A DNA stretch of 39,195 bases from Cellulomonas xylanilytica (lineage in GTDB: Bacteria > Actinomycetota > Actinomycetes > Actinomycetales > Cellulomonadaceae). Location: positions 1 to 39,195 of the forward strand of contig NZ_BJUB01000019.1 in the NCBI RefSeq assembly GCF_007989805.1, read 5' to 3'. A model generated the notes under the pieces. It had not been told where the DNA came from, made no database searches, and saw only the letters and a list, made by a program, of their open reading frames with translations. Shown piece after piece: positions 8,089 to 14,846 of this stretch (position 1 is its first letter; every line of letters begins with the position of its first letter). The position numbers and the translations under genes were made by a program.

Positions 8089-10089
8089 ATGTCCGCCGAA
8101 GCCCTCCTGGACGCCCTCGACCCCGAGCAGCGTGCCGTCGCCACCACGCTCCGGGGACCCGTGCGCGTGCTCGCCGGAGCGGGGACGGGCAAGACGCGCG
8201 CGATCACGCACCGGATCGCCTACGGCATCCAGGTCGGGGCCTACCGCCCCACCAACGTGCTGGCCGTGACGTTCACCGCCCGCGCGGCCGGGGAGATGCG
8301 GACGCGCCTGCGGCTGCTCGGCGCGCCCGGGGTGCAGGCGCGCACGTTCCACGCGGCCGCGCTGCGGCAGCTCGGCTTCTTCTGGCCCAAGGTCGTGGGT
8401 GGTCCGCCGCCGCGGATCCTGGAGCAGAAGGTCAAGCTCGTCGCGCACGCCGCGCAGCTGGTGGGGATCGAGACGGACCGCGAGAGCGTGCGGGACCTGG
8501 CGTCCGAGATCGAGTGGGCCAAGGTCAGCCTGGTCACGGCGGACGACTACGCGAAGGCCGCCGCGGCGACGGACCGCCCCGGCCCGGGCGGCACCGACCC
8601 GCAGTCGGTGGCGCGCCTGATGGTGGCGTACGAGTCGGCCAAGGACCAGCAGGGCGTCATCGACTTCGAGGACGTGCTGCTCCTGCTCGCCGCGATGCTG
8701 GCCGAGCGGCGGGACGTCGCCGACTCCGTCCGGGAGCAGTACCAGCACTTCGTCGTCGACGAGTACCAGGACGTCAGCCCGCTCCAGCAGTACCTGCTCG
8801 ACCAGTGGCTGGGGGGCCGCCAGGAGCTGTGCGTCGTCGGGGACCCGAGCCAGACCATCTACTCGTTCGCCGGTGCGACGGCCCACCACCTGAGGTCGTT
8901 CACCAGCACCTACCCGCGCGCGACGACGGTGGAGCTGGTCCGGGACTACCGCTCGACCCCGCAGGTGGTGTCGCTGGCCAACCACGTCATGCACGCGTCC
9001 CGCAAGGCGGGCGGACCGGCCCCCCTGGAGCTGCGGGCCCAGCGACCGGACGGCCCGGACGTCACCTACGTGACCTACCCGGACGACGAGGCCGAGGCCG
9101 CGGGGGTCGCCGACGCGATCGCGACCCTGGTGCGCGGCGGTGTCGCGGCGGCCGACGTCGCGGTGCTGTTCCGGACCAACGTGCAGTCGGAGGCGTTCGA
9201 GGCCGCGCTGGCCGACCGGGGCATCGCGTACCAGGTGCGCGGGAACGCCCGCTTCTTCGCGCGCGCGGACGTGCGCAAGGCCATGGTGCTGCTGCGCGGC
9301 GGCGCGCGTGCTGCCGACCCCGGCACGCCGATGCCGGACTCCGTCCGGGACATCCTGCGCAGCGCGGGCTGGACCGAGACGCCGCCGGAGGGTCGGGGAG
9401 CCGGTCGCGAGCGCTGGGACGCCCTGCAGGCGCTCGTGTCGCTCGCCGACGCGCTCGCCGCCGCCCCACCGACCGGCGACGGGCCGCCCACCGTCTCCGA
9501 CCTCGTCGCCGAGCTCGACGAGCGCGCCTCGGCGCAGCACGCCCCGACCGTCGAGGGCGTGACGCTCGCGTCGCTGCACGCCGCCAAGGGTCTCGAGTGG
9601 GACGCGGTGTTCCTCGTCGGGCTGTCGGACGGTCTGCTGCCGACCGTCCAGGCGCAGACGGATGCGGCGGTGGCCGAGGAGCGGCGGCTGCTCTACGTCG
9701 GGATCACCCGTGCGCGCGAGCACCTGCAGCTGTCGTACTCCCGAGCGCGTCACCCGAGGGCGCGCGCGAACCGGGGGGTGTCGCGGTTCCTCACCGACCT
9801 GTGGCCCGACGAGCGGCGCCGTCCGGGCGTCCCGCGGCGCGACCTCGACGCTCGCCAGCAGGCGGTGGTCGACGGGCTGACGGCGTGGCGGGACGCGCAC
9901 GCCGCCCAGGTGCGGCGTCAGCCGGCGTCCATCCTGACCAGCGCGACCATCCGCGCCATCGCGGAGCGGTGCCCCCGCACCCTGGAGGAGCTCGGCGGCA
10001 TCCGCGGGGTGGGTCCGATGACGCTCGCGGACGTCGGTGAGGACGTCCTGGCAGCGGTGCGCGCGACGGTGCGGGAGCCCGCTCGCTGA
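8089..10089 (+). CDS. uvrD2: UvrD2-type SF1A DNA helicase with HRDC domain
   Basis: 666 residues from the ATG at 8089. Helicase motifs: AGAGTGKT (30-37), DEYQD (224-228), VVGDPSQTIYSFAGA, HAAKGLEWDAV (from 498), and EERRLLYVGITRARE (from about 530). The C-terminus (about 585-666) reads as an HRDC domain (RQQAVVDGLTAWRDAHA ... LEELGGIRGVGPMTLADVGEDVL). A 3'-5' DNA helicase of this type is essential in mycobacteria. The four-cysteine linker that mycobacterial UvrD2 carries between motor and HRDC is missing here: the linker reads SRFLTDLWPDERRRPGVPRR with no cysteine. Divergent from mycoredoxin and followed by the whiB7 leader, as in mycobacteria. An in-frame extension upstream to 7873 exists but lacks any conserved sequence. 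Confidence 0.92.
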   Translation: MSAEALLDALDPEQRAVATTLRGPVRVLAGAGTGKTRAITHRIAYGIQVGAYRPTNVLAVTFTARAAGEMRTRLRLLGAPGVQARTFHAAALRQLGFFWPKVVGGPPPRILEQKVKLVAHAAQLVGIETDRESVRDLASEIEWAKVSLVTADDYAKAAAATDRPGPGGTDPQSVARLMVAYESAKDQQGVIDFEDVLLLLAAMLAERRDVADSVREQYQHFVVDEYQDVSPLQQYLLDQWLGGRQELCVVGDPSQTIYSFAGATAHHLRSFTSTYPRATTVELVRDYRSTPQVVSLANHVMHASRKAGGPAPLELRAQRPDGPDVTYVTYPDDEAEAAGVADAIATLVRGGVAAADVAVLFRTNVQSEAFEAALADRGIAYQVRGNARFFARADVRKAMVLLRGGARAADPGTPMPDSVRDILRSAGWTETPPEGRGAGRERWDALQALVSLADALAAAPPTGDGPPTVSDLVAELDERASAQHAPTVEGVTLASLHAAKGLEWDAVFLVGLSDGLLPTVQAQTDAAVAEERRLLYVGITRAREHLQLSYSRARHPRARANRGVSRFLTDLWPDERRRPGVPRRDLDARQQAVVDGLTAWRDAHAAQVRRQPASILTSATIRAIAERCPRTLEELGGIRGVGPMTLADVGEDVLAAVRATVREPAR

Positions 10090-10121
10090 GCCGATCGGGG
10101 GATGGCGGAAACTCGTCGACG

Positions 10122-10168
10122 AAAGTTCGTTTATTCGGTTGTCCCCCGTGTGAGCCCGGTTCTAGTCT
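10122..10168 (+). promoter_or_regulatory. whiB7 promoter with AT-rich WhiB7 recognition block
   Basis: TTGTCC (10139-10144) and TAGTCT (10163-10168) are separated by 18 bases. The block 10122-10136 (AAAGTTCGTTTATTC) is strikingly A/T-rich for this genome and abuts the -35. WhiB7 is known to autoregulate with SigA through its AT-hook bound just upstream of the -35. A GGAAA-N17-GTT pattern at 10107-10131 could add a stress-sigma promoter but is one base short of the best spacing. Confidence 0.65.
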
Positions 10169-10238
10169 GGGCGACGTCCTTGTTGAGGGATCACGCCGGA
10201 AGGCGCAGGTCCGAGCCGGAGAGGGGGTGGGTGCACCG

Positions 10239-10448
10239 ATGAACACAAAGATCCAGACGCCGGACGCTGTCGCGTTCCTGCCGCGATCTGTCGCGCCCAC
10301 CATGTTCTGGCTCCACGGGATCGCTCTGCCCATCGGCGGCAGCGCCCTCGCGCCCATCGGCGGCGGGGCCCTGGCGCCCATCGGCGGCTCGAAGCGTCGC
10401 ACGGCGACCGATCCCCGCACGTACCTCACCCGGACTCCCATGATCTGA
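10239..10448 (+). CDS. whiB7 leader ORF (uORF) with three PIGG repeats
   Basis: A 69-codon ORF between the whiB7 promoter and terminator. The ATG at 10239 is preceded by a purine-rich GGAGAGGGGG. The N-terminal third (MNTKIQTPDAVAFLPRSVAP) is ordinary; residues 30-51 form three 8-residue units, PIGGSALA, PIGGGALA and PIGGS, encoded by three copies of a 24-base repeat. Immediately after comes Lys52-Arg53-Arg54, an R/K-x-R/K pattern of the kind at which macrolide-bound ribosomes are known to stall. There is no signal peptide or membrane helix. Position and spacing, with the stop 17 bases before the terminator stem, argue that translation controls termination rather than that the peptide acts in trans. 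The repeat is not something I recognise from described whiB7 leaders. Confidence 0.75.
   Translation: MNTKIQTPDAVAFLPRSVAPTMFWLHGIALPIGGSALAPIGGGALAPIGGSKRRTATDPRTYLTRTPMI
10328..10388 (+). repeat. Three copies of a 13-base core at 24-base spacing inside the whiB7 leader ORF
   Basis: GCCCATCGGCGGC occurs at 10328-10340, 10352-10364 and 10376-10388, an exact 24-base period that keeps the reading frame and gives PIGG each time. The intervening 11 bases vary slightly. Confidence 0.9.
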
Positions 10449-10465
10449 CCTCACCTCGAGGCACA

Positions 10466-10505
10466 GGCCGCGGAGTCCGAACTCGGACCCGCGGCCTTTC
10501 TGTTT
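10466..10505 (+). terminator. Intrinsic terminator (attenuator) ahead of whiB7
   Basis: GGCCGCGG (10466-10473) pairs with CCGCGGCC (10489-10496) and GTCCGA (10475-10480) with TCGGAC (10483-10488); a single A at 10474 is bulged and TTTCTGTTTCT follows. This is the only hairpin in the window with a clear T-run, and it lies 84 bases before the whiB7 start, so it must be bypassed for whiB7 expression. Confidence 0.9.
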
Positions 10506-10578
10506 CTCCCGATGAGTCGGGTGGACGGGTTGGCAGTCGGTCCGGCACCGACGCAACACGCTCACCAGCAAGGACATC

Positions 10579-10584
10579 AGGAGG
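10579..10584 (+). promoter_or_regulatory. Ribosome binding site fixing the whiB7 start
   Basis: AGGAGG lies five bases before the GTG at 10590. It decides against the in-frame ATG at 10512, which sits only seven bases after the terminator T-tract and has no such site. Confidence 0.75.
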
Positions 10585-10589
10585 ACATC

Positions 10590-10943
10590 GTGCGGCTCAC
10601 GACGCTGCTCGACACGGTGAACCAGGGCGGATCCGGCCCGTGGCCCGTCACCGACAGCACTTCGACGACCGACGACCGCCAGACGTTCGACCAGCTCGTC
10701 GCCGACTTCATCCCGTGCCGGTCCAACGACCCCGAGCTCTGGTTCGCCGAGCGGACCGCCGAGGTCGAGCAGGCCAAGGCCCTGTGCCGCGAGTGCCCGC
10801 TGATGGAGGGGTGCCTGGCAGGCGCCATCGACCGCGCCGAGCCGTGGGGCGTGTGGGGTGGCGAGGTGTTCGTCGGCGGTGTGGTGGTCGCGACCAAGCG
10901 TGGTCGTGGCCGTCCCCGGAAGAACGCAGTACCCGCGGCCTGA
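10590..10943 (+). CDS. whiB7: WhiB7 (WblC) transcriptional activator of intrinsic antibiotic resistance
   Basis: 117 residues. The four iron-sulfur ligands are Cys43 and the trio C66-x2-C69-x5-C75 (CRECPLMEGC), followed by the GVWGG turn (87-91) that contacts SigA region 4, and the C-terminal AT-hook RGRGRPRK (104-111) that is diagnostic of WhiB7 among Wbl proteins. WhiB7 binds SigA and drives resistance genes in response to ribosome-acting drugs; it also activates itself. The upstream region holds the expected promoter, leader ORF and terminator. The start is the GTG with AGGAGG five bases upstream. It converges on the ThiF-like gene with a seven-base gap. The uvrD2-whiB7 order is shared with mycobacteria. 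Confidence 0.95.
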   Translation: MRLTTLLDTVNQGGSGPWPVTDSTSTTDDRQTFDQLVADFIPCRSNDPELWFAERTAEVEQAKALCRECPLMEGCLAGAIDRAEPWGVWGGEVFVGGVVVATKRGRGRPRKNAVPAA

Positions 10944-10950
10944 CGGTCGG

Positions 10951-11973
10951 TCAGTCCAGCCCGGCGCCCACCAGGGACGCCGGGAGGGCGGTGCACCCGC
11001 ACTCCGGGTGCACCGCCCACGTGCGTCTGCGGGGGACCGCGTCGGGCAGGGCCACCTCGAAGGTGGTGCCGGGCGCGAGGCCGGGGACCCGGTCGAGGTG
11101 CGCGAGCACGGCCGCGGTGCCGAGGCCGGCGCAGACCGCGGCGACCTGTCCCGACTCGTCGGCGACCCCGCCGGCGTGCAGCTGTGCGGCGACGGCGGGC
11201 CACGACGGGTCCGCGTCCGCGCGGTGCAGGTCGAGGCAGCGCAGGCACGGGCCGGCACCGGGCACGACGAACGGGCCGACCACGGTGTCCGCCTCACGGA
11301 CGACGACACCGAGGTGGACGGTGCCGCCTGCGACGAGCACGGGTCCACGTCCCGGGTCCGCCACCCCGTCCTCGACGAGGACGACGACGTCGGGGTTCCG
11401 GTCCGACGTGGTCGACACGTGCGGGGCGACGTCGCGCAGCAGCCGGGCCGTCACGTGCCCGCGTACCGAGCCGGCGTCGGCCCACCGGTACCCGCACAGG
11501 CCGACGTCGGCCGAGCGCACGGGTCGATCGTCCTCCACGAGCAGGGTGCCCACCCCCGCAGCCGCGAGCCCGACCGTGATGCCGAGCCCCGTCGGGCCCA
11601 GCCCGAGGACGGCGACCACCCGCTCGCCGCGTGCCCGGACGACCCCCTCGCCGTCCCCGTCCGCACGCAGCAGGGACCACACGGCGGCGTCCACCGCTGC
11701 CGGCCCGCGCAGGAGCGACCGCGGTGGGCCGTCGACCGTGAGCCGCGCCTCGACCAGCACGTCGACCAACGCGCGCACCCGGTCCGGGTCGACGTCCCGT
11801 CCGGCCGCCAGGCGCTCCACCGGGGACAGGTCGGTGCGCGCGTCGACGGAGCGCAGCAGCGCCACCTCGGCTCGGGTGAGGCCGGGGAGCCGGACCGCCC
11901 AGCGGTGGTCGGTGCCCACCTGGACCTCGGTGTCGGTGCGTCGCAGCACCCGCAGCCCGGCACGCAGTCGCAT
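10951..11973 (-). CDS. ThiF/E1-like adenylation-fold protein (TOMM-cyclodehydratase-like)
   Basis: 340 residues. An N-terminal 110-residue region resembles a peptide-binding winged helix preceding an E1 fold. VVAVLGLGPTGLGITVGLAAAG (119-140, Rossmann GxGxxG at 124-129) is followed by the acidic strand end LLVEDD. Cys243-x2-Cys246 (GPCLRCLDLHR) and Cys325-x-Cys327 (HPECGC) look like a structural zinc site. The CLRCLDLHR...DPSWP segment is typical of the ThiF-like proteins associated with azoline-forming RiPP clusters, yet no YcaO partner or dehydrogenase is in the window. The ATG at 11973 has GAAGGGGG upstream. Function is unknown; the usual E1 catalytic cysteine and the arginine finger cannot be placed with certainty. 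Confidence 0.75.
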   Translation of the reverse strand: MRLRAGLRVLRRTDTEVQVGTDHRWAVRLPGLTRAEVALLRSVDARTDLSPVERLAAGRDVDPDRVRALVDVLVEARLTVDGPPRSLLRGPAAVDAAVWSLLRADGDGEGVVRARGERVVAVLGLGPTGLGITVGLAAAGVGTLLVEDDRPVRSADVGLCGYRWADAGSVRGHVTARLLRDVAPHVSTTSDRNPDVVVLVEDGVADPGRGPVLVAGGTVHLGVVVREADTVVGPFVVPGAGPCLRCLDLHRADADPSWPAVAAQLHAGGVADESGQVAAVCAGLGTAAVLAHLDRVPGLAPGTTFEVALPDAVPRRRTWAVHPECGCTALPASLVGAGLD

Positions 11974-12057
11974 GGAGCCCCCTTCAGGACGAGGCCGTCA
12001 CTCTGGCAGCGTCCGCCGAGATCCCGTGCGCGTCGTCCACAGCTGCCGGGCATGCCG

Positions 12058-12087
12058 AAGGGCACCGTCCGGACGGACGATGCCCTT
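12058..12087 (-). terminator. Hairpin downstream of the DUF5679 gene
   Basis: AAGGGCA (12058-12064) pairs with TGCCCTT (12081-12087) and CCGTCC with GGACGG inside. It lies 17 bases past the DUF5679 stop on the minus strand. There is no T-run, so it may be a pause or RNA-end hairpin. Confidence 0.45.
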
Positions 12088-12104
12088 GGGCGACGAGGTG
12101 GTGC

Positions 12105-12263
12105 TCAGGCCTTGCCGAGGATCCGGTTGAGCTTGGTGCCGCAGACCGGACAGACGGCCTTGGCCATCCTGCGACCGGACTCGGAGACGACGACGTCACC
12201 CTCGGCCTGACGCTTCTCCTTGCACTTCACGCAGTAGAACTCGCCTGCATATGTCTCAGCCAT
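12105..12263 (-). CDS. DUF5679 zinc-ribbon mini-protein
   Basis: 52 residues with two CxxC knuckles, Cys11-x2-Cys14 (YCVKCKEKR) and Cys38-x2-Cys41 (VCPVCGTKL), matching the small actinobacterial DUF5679 family. It most probably binds one zinc ion and, with its many lysines and arginines, may touch nucleic acid or the ribosome; that is inference. The ATG at 12263 has AGGGAGG seven bases upstream. It is divergent from the YgjP-like gene and sits 131 bases upstream of the ThiF-like gene on the same strand, with a hairpin between them. No function is known to me. Confidence 0.85.
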   Translation of the reverse strand: MAETYAGEFYCVKCKEKRQAEGDVVVSESGRRMAKAVCPVCGTKLNRILGKA

Positions 12264-12442
12264 CGGGGCCCTCCCTGGTGTCCTGCACCGGACCGGGGAA
12301 CCGCCGGCCGGCGGCCGGGCGTGGTGGTGCTGCCACGCCCGCGCGACCTTCACAGTAGTAGCCGAGGCACCCGCAGCCCGCGGAATCGTGCAGGACGCGC
12401 CGTGCGTCCGTGCGGGAACGGGGTCGCGTGGGCGTCCCGCGC

Positions 12443-12448
12443 TAGCGT
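12443..12448 (+). promoter_or_regulatory. -10 element for a leaderless YgjP-like gene
   Basis: TAGCGT ends six bases before the GTG at 12455, placing the transcription start on the start codon. The same hexamer precedes the kinase gene at 37159. Confidence 0.5.
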
Positions 12449-12454
12449 TCTTCC

Positions 12455-13213
12455 GTGCAGCCGACGCAGGACCTGTCGCAGGTGGAGATCCGCCGCTCAC
12501 GCAAGCGCGTGCGCACGGTGACCGCCTGGCGCGAGGGCGATCGGACCATCGTGGCCATCCCCGCGCGGTTCACGCGCGCGCAGGAGCACGAGTGGGTGCG
12601 TCGGATGCTGGCCCGCCTCGCGGCGCAGGAACGGCGGCGGCGTCCGTCGGACGACGAGCTGATGTCGCGCGCGACCGAGCTCTCGACCAGGTACCTGGGC
12701 GGGGTGGCGCGTCCGACGACGGTGCGGTGGTCCACCAACCAGGGTCGACGGTGGGGTTCCTGCACGCCGTCGGACGGCACCATCCGGATCTCCGACCGCG
12801 TGCGAGGCATGCCGCGGTGGGTGCTCGACTACGTGCTGCTGCACGAGCTGGCGCACCTGCTGCACGCCGGGCACGGACCGGAGTTCTGGGCCGTGCTCGA
12901 CGCGTACCCGCGCACCCTGCGCGCCCGTGGGTTCCTCGAGGGCTACGCGTACGCGACCGAGCGTGGCCTGCCGACGCCGTCGGACGAGACCGGGACGGAC
13001 GAGGACGAGCCGACGGACGAGGTCGACGACGTCGGGACGGACGAGCCGGACGTCGTCGTCGTCGCCGACGAGGTGGACATCGAGGACGAGGTGAATATCG
13101 ACGACGGCGTGGACCTCGACGACGGCGTGGACCTCGACGGTCTCGCCGCCGCCGGACCCGTCGGGCAGCTGGAGCTCGAGCTGGACGAGCTGGCGCCCGA
13201 TCCGCGGGCCTGA
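12455..13213 (+). CDS. YgjP/DUF45-type M48-like metallopeptidase with acidic tail
   Basis: 252 residues. The zinc site is H130-E-L-A-H134 with a third likely ligand His140 (HELAHLLHAGHGPEFW), preceded by the family's RWGSC (99-103) and RW-motif strand RPTTVRWSTNQ. Similar proteins are annotated as YgjP-like or SprT-neighbouring metallopeptidases; substrates are unknown. From about residue 176 to 248 the protein turns into a strongly acidic tail rich in Asp, Glu and Val with the near repeat GVDLDDGVDLDG. The catalytic core alone would be about 170 residues. The GTG at 12455 immediately follows a -10 element, so the mRNA is probably leaderless. It is divergent from the DUF5679 gene. Confidence 0.85.
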   Translation: MQPTQDLSQVEIRRSRKRVRTVTAWREGDRTIVAIPARFTRAQEHEWVRRMLARLAAQERRRRPSDDELMSRATELSTRYLGGVARPTTVRWSTNQGRRWGSCTPSDGTIRISDRVRGMPRWVLDYVLLHELAHLLHAGHGPEFWAVLDAYPRTLRARGFLEGYAYATERGLPTPSDETGTDEDEPTDEVDDVGTDEPDVVVVADEVDIEDEVNIDDGVDLDDGVDLDGLAAAGPVGQLELELDELAPDPRA

Positions 13214-13380
13214 GGTCCCGCCGGGCGCGGCACCAGCGACGTCGCGACGAGGTTCGGCCCGGCCGGTGCCCGCCGAGCAGGATCCTGACCTGACATCAGC
13301 CTGGTGCAGTCCGGGGCGGCAGCGCGATCGGCGTCGGCAGGGCGTCGGCGACGGCGGCTCGGGTGCCGCCAGCCGGTCGC

Positions 13381-14781
13381 TCAGCCGGTGGGGCCGGCGT
13401 TCGGGTCCTCGCCCAGGATCTCCGCCAGGGCGCGGTCCACCTCGGCGGCGTCGTCGACCGCCGTCGCCCGCCGGGACGCGTAGCCGGACGGGTCGTCGAG
13501 GTCCTCGGTGCCGGGCAGCAGGTCGGGGTGGTCCCAGACGGCGTCCCGCGCGGCCGCGCCGTTGTCCCGGGTGATCTGCGCCCACAGCGCCGCCGCGTCG
13601 CGCAGGCGGCGGGGGCGCAGCTCGAGGCCGACGAGGTTGGCGAACGTCTGCTCGGCCGGCCCTCCGGCGGCACGCCGGCGGCGGATCATCTCGCGCAGCG
13701 CCATCGTGTGCGGCAGGTGGGGGAGCGCGGCCGCGGCGGTGACCTCGTCGACCCAGCCCTCGACGAGGGCGAGCGCCGTCTCGAGCCGCTCGAGCGCGGC
13801 CTTCTGCGCGGGCGTGGTGTGCGGCGCGAAGACGCCGCCCGACAGCGCCTGCTGGAGTGCCGCGGTGTCGGTCACGTCGATCGAGCGCACGGCCTCCTCG
13901 AGCTGGTCGGCGTCGATGGTGATCCCGCGCGCGTAGGCCTCCACGGTGGCGAGCAGGTGGGCGCGCAGCCACGGCACGTGCGTGAACAGGCGGGTGGCCG
14001 CGGCCTCGCGCAGCGCGAGGAAGAGCCGGACCTCGTCGGCCGGCGCGTCGAGCCCCTCGGCGAACGCGTCGACGTTGGCGGCCACCAGGGCGGGCGCCGG
14101 CCGGTCCAGCAGCGGCAGCCCGATGTCGGTGGTGCCGAACACCTCGTGCGCGAGGGTGCCGGCGGCCTGGCCCACCTGCATGCCGAAGACGGCCGACCCG
14201 AGCTGGCGCAGGAGCTGGCCGGGGTCGATCCCGCCGGGCAGCGCGAGGTCCTCGGGCGCTCCCTCGGGCAGCGCGCCGCCGAGGGCGCCGACGAGGGCGA
14301 CCGACAGGGACGACGCCACGGGCTCGGTCAGCGTCCGCCACGTCGGGAGGGTCGCCTCGACCCACTCCGCACGGCTCCATGCCCGCGGGACGCCGGTCGA
14401 CGGCGGCAGGTCCGTGGCGGCGTCGAGCCACAGCTCCGCGACGGCGAGCGCGTCGAGGACCTGGCGCGTCTGAGCGGTCGTCAGGGACGGGTCGCCGCCG
14501 GCGGCGGCCTGCTGGCGGGCGAGGTCGTGCGCCATCTTCCAGTTGACCGGGTCGTCCCCGGACGCGGCGAGCAGGGACTGGACCTGCGCGAACACCTGCT
14601 GGAGGGCCGCGGGGTCGTCGGGCAGTCCGGAGGCTGCCGCCATCGCGCCGGGGTCGAAGCCGCGCTCCTGGAGCTCCCGGATCGCCTCGTCGGCGCCGTC
14701 ACCCAGCATCGCCCGCATCACCTGCTCCCAGGCGGGCACGCCACCATCTGCTCCCGGGACTGCAGAGTTGTCGGGGCTCAC
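13381..14781 (-). CDS. DUF2342 protein (annotated in relatives as zinc-dependent metalloprotease)
   Basis: 466 residues from the GTG at 14781, which has AGGAGG five bases upstream; the in-frame extension to 14922 lacks family similarity. The sequence is helical and Ala-rich with the family landmarks MGQAAGTLAHEVFG-like (GMQVGQAAGTLAHEVFGTTDIGLPL), LREAAATRLFTHVPWLR and VEAYARGI. Relatives, including the mycobacterial protein at the same place in the gene order, are called putative hydrolase or zinc-dependent metalloprotease. No HExxH is present, and the EAAxxRLF segment reads EAAATRLF, so I cannot confirm a metal site. It is divergent from the epimerase-like gene. Confidence 0.8.
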   Translation of the reverse strand: MSPDNSAVPGADGGVPAWEQVMRAMLGDGADEAIRELQERGFDPGAMAAASGLPDDPAALQQVFAQVQSLLAASGDDPVNWKMAHDLARQQAAAGGDPSLTTAQTRQVLDALAVAELWLDAATDLPPSTGVPRAWSRAEWVEATLPTWRTLTEPVASSLSVALVGALGGALPEGAPEDLALPGGIDPGQLLRQLGSAVFGMQVGQAAGTLAHEVFGTTDIGLPLLDRPAPALVAANVDAFAEGLDAPADEVRLFLALREAAATRLFTHVPWLRAHLLATVEAYARGITIDADQLEEAVRSIDVTDTAALQQALSGGVFAPHTTPAQKAALERLETALALVEGWVDEVTAAAALPHLPHTMALREMIRRRRAAGGPAEQTFANLVGLELRPRRLRDAAALWAQITRDNGAAARDAVWDHPDLLPGTEDLDDPSGYASRRATAVDDAAEVDRALAEILGEDPNAGPTG

Positions 14782-14846
14782 GAGGACCTCCTGCGACGAT
14801 AGGGCCGGCTGCGAACCACGGTAACCGCGCAGCACAGGAACGAGGG

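Noticed and set aside
10239..10448. The PIGG-repeat peptide as a RiPP precursor for the nearby ThiF-like protein.
   Set aside because: The repeats lack Cys and are nearly free of Ser/Thr, there is no YcaO, and position plus terminator explain it as a whiB7 leader ORF.
10512..10589. An upstream in-frame ATG as the whiB7 start.
   Set aside because: No ribosome binding site, seven bases after the terminator tract, and the added residues are not WhiB7-like; the GTG at 10590 has AGGAGG.
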